Source of the DNA: Bacteroidales bacterium UBA3834
Lineage (GTDB): Bacteria; Bacteroidota; Bacteroidia; Bacteroidales; P3
Direction: 5' to 3'
Length of the DNA: 64,000 nt
Assembly (NCBI GenBank): GCA_002392965.1
Contig: DGIA01000006.1
Location: 124,001 to 188,000, forward strand
The notes under the pieces were generated by a model. That model saw nothing but the letters and a program-made list of their open reading frames with translations, was not told the DNA's origin and searched no databases. Every line of letters starts with the position of its first letter. Position 1 is the stretch's first letter. The position numbers and the translations under genes are program-made. This document shows positions 42,152-49,508 of this stretch, piece after piece.

Positions 42152-42322
42152 CACAAAAAAAACCGATTGTATATCATCTCATGAAAAAAAAAACGCCCCG
42201 CCCCTTCCTGAAGCGGCCCCTCTCCCAGGGGGCGGATGAACCACAAAAAACGTAGAATTCCCGACAGCCCTGATCCCCCCATATATTCTTCATAGAAGAA
42301 TATATAAATCAACGAGTTACAT

Positions 42323-42586
42323 TCTACACCAACCCCGTACTGTCGCTATAGCAAGTCTATACCAACCCTATACCAACTCTATTGTACCTAAGTAATACCC
42401 TGGTAATCACAAGGTAGTAACGTAGTGCCACCCAAGTGGAACCAAGGCAAAAACCTGGTAATCACCTAGTAGCATTTTAGCATTTTCCACTTCCCCGACA
42501 CCTCCCCTGCACCACCCCAACACCACCCCGATACCTTGTCTGCACCTGACCAATGCCTGATACACACCTCCCCTATAGCTGATCAT
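42323..42586 (+). repeat. Long degenerate array with a strict 11-base period
   Basis: 264 bases divide into 24 units of exactly 11. Examples of adjacent units are TCTATACCAAC and CCTATACCAAC, then later CACCTCCCCTG, CACCACCCCAA and CACCACCCCGA. CTGGTAATCAC occurs twice, 44 bases (four units) apart. C is strongly favoured at fixed positions. Units differ too much to be a recent tandem duplication. Confidence 0.75.
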
Positions 42587-42634
42587 ACTGTTGTTGCAGC
42601 GGCGGCAATCCCGTGCCTCGGACGAACATTTATT

Positions 42635-42664
42635 TTGCCGTTTCAAAAAGATTGCGTACCTTTG
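42635..42664 (+). promoter_or_regulatory. Promoter of the HAD hydrolase gene
   Basis: TTG at 42635-42637 and TACCTTTG at 42657-42664, 19 bases apart, 26 bases before the ATG at 42691. Confidence 0.7.
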
Positions 42665-42690
42665 CACATCGAATTGTAAAGCTACTGCCT

Positions 42691-43542
42691 ATGGCAACCA
42701 AGAAGAAGATAGATGTGGCGCTGATCTATGATTTCGACGGGACGCTCTCGCCGGGCAACATGCAGGAATTCGGCTTTGTGCAGGCGATAGGCAAGAACCC
42801 CGACGCCTTCTGGCGGAAGACCGTCGAGATGGCCACCGGCAACGACGCCAGCGGGATACTGTGCTATATGTACCTGATGCTGCAGGAGGCGAAAGCCTGC
42901 GGCATCTCGCTGAAGCGCGACTCGTTCCGCAAGTTCGGCTCGCAGGTCGAGCTCTTCAAGGGCGTCGAGGAGTGGTTCGGGCTCATCAACCGGTACGGCC
43001 AGACGCGCGGGATAAACATCAAGCACTACATCAACTCCTCGGGGTTGAAGGAGATGATTGAGGGCACCCCGATAGCCAAGCGCTTCGAGAAAATCTACGC
43101 CTGCTCGTTCCTCTACAACGTCGATGGCGTCGCCTACTGGCCCGCTGTGGCGGTGGATTACACCACCAAGACGCAGTTCCTCTTCAAGATCAACAAGGGG
43201 ATACCGGAGATAAGCGACAACAAGAGGATCAACGAGTTTGTGGCCAAAGAGGACCGTCCCATCCCTTTCGAGCGGATGATATACATGGGCGACGGGGAGA
43301 CGGACGTTCCCTGCATGAGCGTCGTCAAGGAGCAGGGCGGCCACTCCATCGCCGTTTATGGCGACCGCAAGAAGAAGGCGGTGGCCGAACGCCTGATAAG
43401 GGAGAATCGCGTGAACTTCCTCTGCAAGGCCGACTACACAGAGGGCTCGGAGATACACACCACCGTGAAGCTCATCCTCGACAAGATACGCGCCGACTAT
43501 GACTTCGAGCAACACCTACTGTCGCAACATTCAAATATTTAA
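42691..43542 (+). CDS. HAD superfamily phosphohydrolase
   Basis: 283 residues from the ATG at 42691, just after the promoter; an earlier in-frame start would precede the promoter. Motif I is IYDFDGTLSPGNM near residue 11-23, with both catalytic aspartates. Motif II is seen in YINSSGLKE near 112. The Lys/Asp part is MIYMGDGETDVPCM near 205-218. The cap region in residues 35-100 is large and helical. It acts on a phosphorylated small molecule or protein of unknown nature. It appears monocistronic. Confidence 0.88.
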   Translation: MATKKKIDVALIYDFDGTLSPGNMQEFGFVQAIGKNPDAFWRKTVEMATGNDASGILCYMYLMLQEAKACGISLKRDSFRKFGSQVELFKGVEEWFGLINRYGQTRGINIKHYINSSGLKEMIEGTPIAKRFEKIYACSFLYNVDGVAYWPAVAVDYTTKTQFLFKINKGIPEISDNKRINEFVAKEDRPIPFERMIYMGDGETDVPCMSVVKEQGGHSIAVYGDRKKKAVAERLIRENRVNFLCKADYTEGSEIHTTVKLILDKIRADYDFEQHLLSQHSNI

Positions 43543-43714
43543 TTGTTTACTGCCTAATACTCGATTATTACGTAGCGCCGCTTTGTTGGCGGCTTTGGGG
43601 AGCAGTTGAAGGGTGGGATGTTCGATTTTTTAGTGGACACCGCCGATTATTGCTTGCAAAAGGCGTTTGTGACATTTTTTTATTATTTGTAAAACAATAT
43701 TTTGCAATTTTTAT

Positions 43715-43745
43715 TTGGAATTTTTAATATTATTCCATAAATTTG
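43715..43745 (+). promoter_or_regulatory. Promoter of the 43773 gene
   Basis: TTG at 43715-43717 and TAAATTTG at 43738-43745, 20 bases apart, 27 bases before the ATG. Confidence 0.6.
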
Positions 43746-43772
43746 CACATCTGTTTTTTGAAGCCTGAACGT

Positions 43773-44114
43773 ATGAGATACGAAGCCACATCGACAGAGG
43801 CTGCATTGGCCGCCAACGGTCGTATCGCCGACGCTGTTACCCCTTGGCATCTTATTGTCGACACCGATGCGGAGACGGTCACCGTGCGCAAGCGCAACAA
43901 ATATCTGATTGGCGTGGACGAGGAGGTGCTTTCGTTTCGTTTTATCCGCAACATCCGCATCGACACCCATCTCATTGGCGCCGACATCACAATACAGGCG
44001 GTAGGTGGCTCGGTGACGGCCTACTGTCTGAGCAAGAGCGACTGCAAGCGCATCAAACAGATGCTTATGGAATACAACGGCTCGCAGAAAGTGCGAGAAG
44101 GATTTTTGATATAA
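43773..44114 (+). CDS. Small protein with a possible bacterial PH-like fold
   Basis: 113 residues from the ATG at 43773. The middle is a run of beta strands (WHLIVDTDAETVTVRKRN, VLSFRFIRNIRID, ADITIQAVGGSVTAYCLS) ending in a helix (SKSDCKRIKQMLME). That order fits a pleckstrin-homology-like barrel closed by a helix, but sequence identity to a named family is not evident. No signal or membrane segment is present. It stands alone. Confidence 0.55.
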   Translation: MRYEATSTEAALAANGRIADAVTPWHLIVDTDAETVTVRKRNKYLIGVDEEVLSFRFIRNIRIDTHLIGADITIQAVGGSVTAYCLSKSDCKRIKQMLMEYNGSQKVREGFLI

Positions 44115-44180
44115 AAGAAGTCGTTTTAACATTTAAGTCGAAAATAAAACGTATATTTGCGCATCTAATAATACAAAAAT

Positions 44181-44307
44181 ATGGCAAAAGAACTGACATT
44201 CACCCTTGGTGGCACCGACTATGCGGCGGCGCCTCAAAGTCGACCCCGACGGAACCGTCCATCGTTTGATGGATTCTACGGAATATTATGAGGGGTTGGA
44301 GGACTGA
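44181..44307 (+). pseudogene. Short frameshifted gene remnant
   Basis: ATG at 44181 opens MAKELTFTLGGTDYAA. Near 44226 a +1 frame continues with protein-like sequence (LKVDPDGTVHRLMDSTEYYE) to a TGA at 44305-44307, whereas the original frame stops at 44292-44294. The two halves look like one short gene broken by a frameshift. A TATATTTG box lies at 44152-44159. The family is not recognised. Confidence 0.4.
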
Positions 44308-44381
44308 ATTATTAATGAAGGAAACAGGAGGAAGCCGAAAATCCTGAAAGAGAGTAGGCTGAATTAAAAACAAATAATATT

Positions 44382-44570
44382 ATGGGTTTAAATGTAATTA
44401 AAGTTCGTTTCAAATATCAGGTTGCTGATATTCCCAAAGGACTTGAGGTTCAAGTCCCAACTCAACAGAGTTCTATGCCCACTGATTCAGATTTCAAAAA
44501 AGTATTAAATGCAATGGGTTTTAGAGCTAATGCCAGTGGTTTGGGACATTATTGTGAAAGAATAGATTAA
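44382..44570 (+). CDS. Small hypothetical protein upstream of the DUF2779 gene
   Basis: 62 residues, A/T-rich, soluble, with no recognised family. It opens MGLNVIKVRFKYQVADIPKG and ends in a Gly-rich segment (MGFRANASGLGHYCERID). It lies 8 bases before the DUF2779 gene, so the two may be co-transcribed. Whether it is translated is uncertain. Confidence 0.45.
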   Translation: MGLNVIKVRFKYQVADIPKGLEVQVPTQQSSMPTDSDFKKVLNAMGFRANASGLGHYCERID

Positions 44571-44578
44571 TTTTATTT

Positions 44579-46111
44579 ATGAACCTCTCCAAATCTCGGT
44601 ACACGGCTTATTGCCAGTGTCCGAAGAACCTGTGGCTCGGGGTCTACCGTCCCGAGGAGAAGGACGATGTGGACCCCGCCGCACAGGCGCGTTTTGAAAA
44701 AGGTACCGAGGTGGGGGAACTGGCCAAACGTCTGTTCCCTAACACCGTTGACGTTACCACCCATACGGCTGATGGTTCACTCGACCTCGCCGCCATGATT
44801 GAGAAAACGCGCCAGTTGATGGCCGATGGGATACCTGTGATAGCCGAAGCGGCCTTCTCGCACGACGGCTGTTACTGCGCCGTTGACCTGTTGCGCCGCG
44901 AAGGCGACGGTTGGGCTATCTATGAGGTGAAGAGCACCGGTACCAAGGATGATAACGGGAACCAGGAAAAACTTGACAAGTACCTGCCCGACATCGCCTA
45001 TCAGACAGGGGTCTTGCAACAATGCGGCGTCAATGTGACAGGTATCAACCTCGTGTGCCTCAACAGCGACTATGTGCGTCATGGAGCCTTGGATATCCAG
45101 CAACTGTTCGTCATCAACGACATGCGCGAAGTTGTGCAGGACGAGCTGGCGAAAGTGCTACTCTGTGTGCCTACGGCGCTGAAATTGCTGTCGCAGGAGG
45201 AGGAACCCGACATGGACCTCTCCGACAACTGCAACAAGCCTTACCGTTGCGCCTTCCTCCAGCATTGTATGCAACAGCACGGCATCCCGACAGAGGAGCC
45301 TACGGTGTTTGACCTTTACGGCATGTGGTTCTCCAAGAAGGTGGAGAACTACCGCGCCGGACGTATCACACTGGCCGACATGCGGGAACAAAAACTCACG
45401 CCCATCCAGCAGATGCAGATAGAATGCACCCTGGCGAACAAGGAGTATATCAACCGCGAGGGCATCCGTCGCTTCCTCGACGGGCTGACCTATCCGCTCT
45501 ATTTCCTCGACTTCGAGACGATGCAGGATGCCGTGCCACAGTATGACGGCACGCATCCCTACCAGCAGGTGCCATTCCAATACTCCCTGCATATCAAGAA
45601 AAGTGCCGACGCTCCCTTCGAGCACCGCGAGTTTCTCGCCCCCAGCGACGGCAGCGACCCGCGTCGCGCGCTGGCTGAACAGCTGTGCGACGACATCCCC
45701 TGCGATGTTTGCTCGCTGGCATACAACATGGCTTTTGAGAGAATGGTCATCAAGTCCCTTGCCGGCTCCTACCCCGACTTGGCAGGGCACCTGATGAACA
45801 TCCACGCCAATATGAAGGATTTGCTCGTGCCGTTCCGCGAGGGCAATTACTATGTGCCCGCCATGAATGGCTCGTTCAGTATAAAAAAGGTATTGCCCGC
45901 TCTCTTCCCCGGCGACCCCGAACTGGATTACCACAGTCTCGACGATCGTTGTCAGAACGGTGGCGACGCCATGACTATTTTTCCCCGCATCAAGGACATG
46001 CCGCCCAACGAAGCTGCCGCCAGCCGTGAGGCTTTGCTTCGCTATTGCGAACTCGACACCTGGGCGATGGTCAAAATCTGGGAGAAACTGATTGAAGTGT
46101 CAATGTCTTAA
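44579..46111 (+). CDS. DUF2779 protein: Cas4-like nuclease domain plus exonuclease-like C-terminal domain
   Basis: 510 residues. The N-terminal part is PD-(D/E)xK/Cas4-like: a Cys start (YTAYCQCPKNLWLGVY), DLLRREGDGWAIYEVKSTG near 102-120 with the E-x-K, and a Cys cluster CNKPYRCAFLQHC near 220. Those cysteines could hold an Fe-S cluster. The C-terminal DUF2779 domain begins YFLDFETMQDAVPQYDG near 307, a DEDD-exonuclease-like strand, with more acidic residues at YHSLDDR and CELDTWAMV. The enzyme probably processes DNA or RNA ends. Its TAA overlaps the ATG of the next nuclease gene (TAATG). Confidence 0.8.
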   Translation: MNLSKSRYTAYCQCPKNLWLGVYRPEEKDDVDPAAQARFEKGTEVGELAKRLFPNTVDVTTHTADGSLDLAAMIEKTRQLMADGIPVIAEAAFSHDGCYCAVDLLRREGDGWAIYEVKSTGTKDDNGNQEKLDKYLPDIAYQTGVLQQCGVNVTGINLVCLNSDYVRHGALDIQQLFVINDMREVVQDELAKVLLCVPTALKLLSQEEEPDMDLSDNCNKPYRCAFLQHCMQQHGIPTEEPTVFDLYGMWFSKKVENYRAGRITLADMREQKLTPIQQMQIECTLANKEYINREGIRRFLDGLTYPLYFLDFETMQDAVPQYDGTHPYQQVPFQYSLHIKKSADAPFEHREFLAPSDGSDPRRALAEQLCDDIPCDVCSLAYNMAFERMVIKSLAGSYPDLAGHLMNIHANMKDLLVPFREGNYYVPAMNGSFSIKKVLPALFPGDPELDYHSLDDRCQNGGDAMTIFPRIKDMPPNEAAASREALLRYCELDTWAMVKIWEKLIEVSMS

Positions 46112-47238
46112 TGAAAATTTATATGGATAATATTAGATTACAAGAACTGGAGAAATCCCCGATGTTCCAATTGTCATTGGGCTCAAAAGAATTGTTCCAT
46201 TCCAACTTTCTGTATTGGCTTTGGAAAGCAGAACCAGATGCCTTTTGGAAAATAATGGAACAATTCGATATTAGAATAAGTGATAAAGATTCCTTGGAAG
46301 TCAAGAGAGAATGGAAACACTTCGATCTTAGTATTGTACATGTACATAAAAAGAAGGATACTGTTGTTATTGATGATGTCCTCGCCATTATAGAGAACAA
46401 GGTAAAGAGTGTACCTCGAGAAGACCAGCTGGAGAAATATAGTAAAACAATCGCAGCTATCGATAAAAATGGGTGTAAAAAAATTTTATTGTCTCTTATA
46501 GAACCTGATTGGGGCAAAACAAAAGATTGGGTCAACTACACATATGAAAAATATAAAGATATTATAAAACAGATAGTAGATAGTTCAATCGTCGGTGATA
46601 CCTACAATCAGTCTATAATTACAGATTATTATAACATGATTGAGGCGTTGGTGACTTTTAAGAAAGAATGGATACATGAAAGATTTGCCAGTATGCGGTA
46701 CTTGGATATCTTTGATAACCCATCCATTAATGACTATAAAGAGCTGCGCATAAATGACTTGCGTCATAAAATCATCTATTCCAAGATGTTCGCTGAATTG
46801 AAAGAAAAACTCGATATTGAGTCCGAAACAGTAGTGGGAACTACAAAAGAAATCTTTGAAAAGAGACACAACTTGACTATAGGATACGGTATGACAAATG
46901 CCACAGGATTGATTGAGGCAAAAGTAAGAATTAATGATAAATATTTATTAGGAATACAGATTCAGGGAAATCAGTATAGGCACTTTATAGAATTCTCCAG
47001 TTCCAAAAATGTAAAAGAACTTAAACCGGAAGAATTTCAGGGTCTGTTTGGCTGTGTTAAAAATTTTAAAATCCGCAATAAAGAGACATGTTCGTATAAA
47101 AACAATGAAGGGGAAAAGACTTTTCAGTATGTTTACCGACGCATCGGAGAGGATGAGACCATTGAAGAGGTTGTCAATAATATAGTTGATGATGTAAAAT
47201 TTTTAATTGATCGTAAACCATATTTAACAACTCTTTAA
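46111..47238 (+). CDS. PD-(D/E)xK nuclease superfamily protein
   Basis: 375 residues, much richer in A/T than the gene before it. The nuclease core is in residues 20-130: FLYWLWKAEPDAFWKIM, then LSIVHVHKKKDTVVIDDVLA and IIENKVKSVPREDQLEKY, giving D...ExK near 85-97, and a strand KKILLSLIEP. The rest resembles the PDDEXK_4 group of unknown targets. The start overlaps the stop of the DUF2779 gene; Met5 at 46123 is an alternative. The composition change suggests the two genes came together from different sources. Confidence 0.75.
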   Translation: MKIYMDNIRLQELEKSPMFQLSLGSKELFHSNFLYWLWKAEPDAFWKIMEQFDIRISDKDSLEVKREWKHFDLSIVHVHKKKDTVVIDDVLAIIENKVKSVPREDQLEKYSKTIAAIDKNGCKKILLSLIEPDWGKTKDWVNYTYEKYKDIIKQIVDSSIVGDTYNQSIITDYYNMIEALVTFKKEWIHERFASMRYLDIFDNPSINDYKELRINDLRHKIIYSKMFAELKEKLDIESETVVGTTKEIFEKRHNLTIGYGMTNATGLIEAKVRINDKYLLGIQIQGNQYRHFIEFSSSKNVKELKPEEFQGLFGCVKNFKIRNKETCSYKNNEGEKTFQYVYRRIGEDETIEEVVNNIVDDVKFLIDRKPYLTTL

Positions 47239-47296
47239 CATTTAATTTGAAGATAATGCTTATATTTGCGATGTGACAATCAAAAATATAAGCATT

Positions 47297-47899
47297 ATGG
47301 TTATTCATCAAGACAATCTCGCGTTCAGCGTAATTAACGACAATGAAGTAAAAGTCTTGCATCTCTACCCGCGCATGAGCGAAGTGACGCGTCTCGTCAT
47401 ACCGCCGCATGTGCAAGGTTACCGCGTCTCCGTCATCGCGAAGAAAGCTTTCTACGAGTGCACCAAGCTGCGCCGTGTGACACTGCCGTCGTCGCTTCGC
47501 AGCATCGAAGCTGAGTGTTTCGGCTTGTGCAGCAAACTAGAAGAGATCAACCTCCCCGACAGCATCACCCATATCGGTAAAGGTGCTTTCGAGGGTACGC
47601 TCGCATTGAAGAAAGTCTCGCTGCCCCGCAACCTCGCCACGCTGCCCGAAGCGTTATTCTACGACAGCGCCGTGAGCGAAGTGACGCTGCCCGAAAACAT
47701 CACCGAAATCCCCACCGCCTGCTTCTACGACTGCCGCAACCTGCGCCGCATCGTGCTGCCCGCCAGCGTCAACCGAGTAGCAAAAGACGCGTTTCATTAC
47801 TGCGTGAATCTCAATGTAATTGTTGCTCCCGAAACCATCGACCATGTCGATATCTTCGACGGTGAAAAAGAGTGCGTAATAAGAACCACTAATGCCTAA
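47297..47899 (+). CDS. BspA-like leucine-rich-repeat protein
   Basis: 200 residues from the ATG at 47297. It has about six LRR_5-type repeats of 22-23 residues, such as IAKKAFYECTKLRRVTLPSS, LRSIEAECFGLCSKLEEINL and ITHIGKGAFEGTLALKKVSL. No signal peptide is visible, so it may be cytoplasmic, unlike surface BspA proteins. The repeats form a binding surface. A TATATTTG box lies at 47261-47268. An Api92-like gene follows 11 bases on. Confidence 0.85.
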   Translation: MVIHQDNLAFSVINDNEVKVLHLYPRMSEVTRLVIPPHVQGYRVSVIAKKAFYECTKLRRVTLPSSLRSIEAECFGLCSKLEEINLPDSITHIGKGAFEGTLALKKVSLPRNLATLPEALFYDSAVSEVTLPENITEIPTACFYDCRNLRRIVLPASVNRVAKDAFHYCVNLNVIVAPETIDHVDIFDGEKECVIRTTNA

Positions 47900-47910
47900 A
47901 CATTAAGTCT

Positions 47911-48711
47911 ATGCCCAATTACGTATACTCGACAATAGTCTTTCGTGGTACAGCAGAGTCCATCCATAAACTGATAAAAATCGGATTAGAAAACTCTTGC
48001 TTGAATTCCACAGGTGACATGCGTCGAGATTTCGGCTTGTTGGTTAGTGAAGGGAAAACACTTCAGTTGGACGAGCAAAATCACAGCATAAAGCTGGAGA
48101 AAAGATTGACCGCAAGGACTTTTCTGCCGATTCCTGAAACATTCCTACTTTATGACACCACCAATTATCCAAAGCAATATCCCGATGCAGTCAAGGAACA
48201 GCAGGAAAAGTACGGTGTCGTGGGATGGTACGATTACAACAAGCAAACTTTAGGTGTCAAATGGAACTTCGACCTAACAGAGGCCGACCTACAACCGATA
48301 GAATTAAGTGGCATTTGGATGTTCAGCATGGACACAGAGACGGCATGGGACTATCCCGACCTGTGGCTGGTTAGAATCAAAGAGATGGTGCCAGAGCTCG
48401 ATGTCTCTATTCAGGCACTCACAGGCATAGACGATGATGGGGAATTCGCCGAATTCAGCGGATATGTAGAGGACGGCATCGTCAAAGAAGGACTTTCGCC
48501 TATGGCTATAGAACAGAGACGGCTTATGATCGAGGACTTCCATAGAGAATTCCATCCCACGACGCTATCTGTAGCCATCAATGACGAGGTGAACAAACGG
48601 CATCCCATAATCAAGGAGATGAAAGTAAAAGGCTATCGCCTGGTGGCGCACGACTTCATTGGCAACAACTATAAGAACTATACCATGATACTAACCTTCA
48701 GCAAAGAATGA
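47911..48711 (+). CDS. Api92/DUF1281-like (YubB ferredoxin-like) protein
   Basis: 266 residues. The start MPNYVYSTIVFRGTAESIHK and the later GVKWNFDLTEADLQPIEL resemble the Api92-like/YubB group of plasmid and phage proteins with ferredoxin-like folds. No function is established for them. The C-terminal 60 residues (VNKRHPIIKEMKVKGYRLVA) are an added alpha/beta part. The stop overlaps the start of the nucleotidase-like gene in ATGA, so the two are coupled. Confidence 0.7.
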   Translation: MPNYVYSTIVFRGTAESIHKLIKIGLENSCLNSTGDMRRDFGLLVSEGKTLQLDEQNHSIKLEKRLTARTFLPIPETFLLYDTTNYPKQYPDAVKEQQEKYGVVGWYDYNKQTLGVKWNFDLTEADLQPIELSGIWMFSMDTETAWDYPDLWLVRIKEMVPELDVSIQALTGIDDDGEFAEFSGYVEDGIVKEGLSPMAIEQRRLMIEDFHREFHPTTLSVAINDEVNKRHPIIKEMKVKGYRLVAHDFIGNNYKNYTMILTFSKE

Positions 48712-49340
48712 AAAAGATACTGTATATTGATATGGACAACGTGCTTGTCGATTTCCAGTCGGGACTCAACAAGGTTGACGATGCAACGAAACGGGCCTAC
48801 AAGGGGCATCTGGACGACATTCCCGGCCTCTTTGGACTAATGGAACCGATGCCCGGTGCCATCGAGGCGTTGCACCGGATTGCCGAGCACTATGACTGCT
48901 ATATCCTTTCCACTGCTCCATGGGCCAATCCGTCGGCGTGGGCCGACAAGGTGCGGTGGGTGACCACGCACCTAGACGACATATTCCACAAGAGACTCAT
49001 CATAAGTCACCACAAGGAATTGCTCCGAGGGGAGTATCTTGTAGACGACCGCCCCAAAAATGGCGCCAGCGAGTTCAGGGGGAAGTGGATCCCATTCGGC
49101 TCTCCGGAATTCCCCGACTGGGCCGCTGTGGAAGACTACCTGTGTCGCAAGATGATGAAATATAGGGTGGTAGAGGATGGAAAGGAGTGGTATACGGACG
49201 ACTACGAGGAGACGGTGCGCGGTTTCGGCTGGTCTATCTGTATGGCTCGCGATGGACAATCCACCCACAGCTTCACCTGTGAGATATTCGACAACAAAAC
49301 AGGCGAGCTGATGCATAGGGAAGAGTATAAAGGGGTTTAA
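48708..49340 (+). CDS. HAD-family 5'(3')-deoxyribonucleotidase-like protein with C-terminal extension
   Basis: 210 residues. Residues 1-145 match the NT5C group: IDMDNVLVDFQSGL near 7-20 (catalytic Asp pair), YILSTAPWANPSAW near 64, HHKELLRGEYLVDDRPKNGA near 101-120. It would dephosphorylate nucleoside monophosphates. The last 60 residues (YRVVEDGKEWYTDDYEETVR) form an extra beta-rich segment not usual for NT5C. It overlaps the preceding gene by 4 bases and is followed by the 9-base repeat array. Confidence 0.83.
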   Translation: MKKILYIDMDNVLVDFQSGLNKVDDATKRAYKGHLDDIPGLFGLMEPMPGAIEALHRIAEHYDCYILSTAPWANPSAWADKVRWVTTHLDDIFHKRLIISHHKELLRGEYLVDDRPKNGASEFRGKWIPFGSPEFPDWAAVEDYLCRKMMKYRVVEDGKEWYTDDYEETVRGFGWSICMARDGQSTHSFTCEIFDNKTGELMHREEYKGV

Positions 49341-49403
49341 AGGGTTTAAGAGGATTAAGGGGTTTAAGAAGTTTAATTGGGTTAATGGGATTAATGGTTT
49401 AAG
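49333..49403 (+). repeat. Degenerate array with a 9-base period
   Basis: Seven successive 9-base units ending in TTAA: GGGGTTTAA, AGGGTTTAA, GAGGATTAA, GGGGTTTAA, GAAGTTTAA, TTGGGTTAA, TGGGATTAA, then a partial eighth. It overlaps the last codons and stop of the nucleotidase-like gene. Confidence 0.78.
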
Positions 49404-49429
49404 GATTACTATGTGCGCAAAATATTTTT

Positions 49430-49458
49430 TGCCGAATCGGCGAAAAGTTGTACCTTTG
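49430..49458 (+). promoter_or_regulatory. Promoter of the KAP NTPase gene
   Basis: TTG at 49430-49432 and TACCTTTG at 49451-49458, 18 bases apart, 50 bases before the ATG at 49509. Confidence 0.7.
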
Positions 49459-49508
49459 CACTTGAAAAAAATCTTATTGTTGGCAAAGAATTAAAGCTAG
49501 AGCGAAAT

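Larger units (their letters stand above)
42108..42690. other. Repeat-rich divergent intergenic region
   Basis: 583 bases without a gene. It holds the minus-strand promoter of the DUF362 operon (42144-42151), the long 11-base-period array (42323-42586) and the plus-strand promoter of the HAD gene (42635-42664). A weak minus-strand reading frame across the array has no protein-like features. Confidence 0.7.

Noticed and set aside
42323..42586. A CRISPR array
   Set aside because: The units are 11 bases, contiguous and degenerate, without spacers of constant length and with no cas genes in the window. The same holds for the 8- and 9-base arrays.
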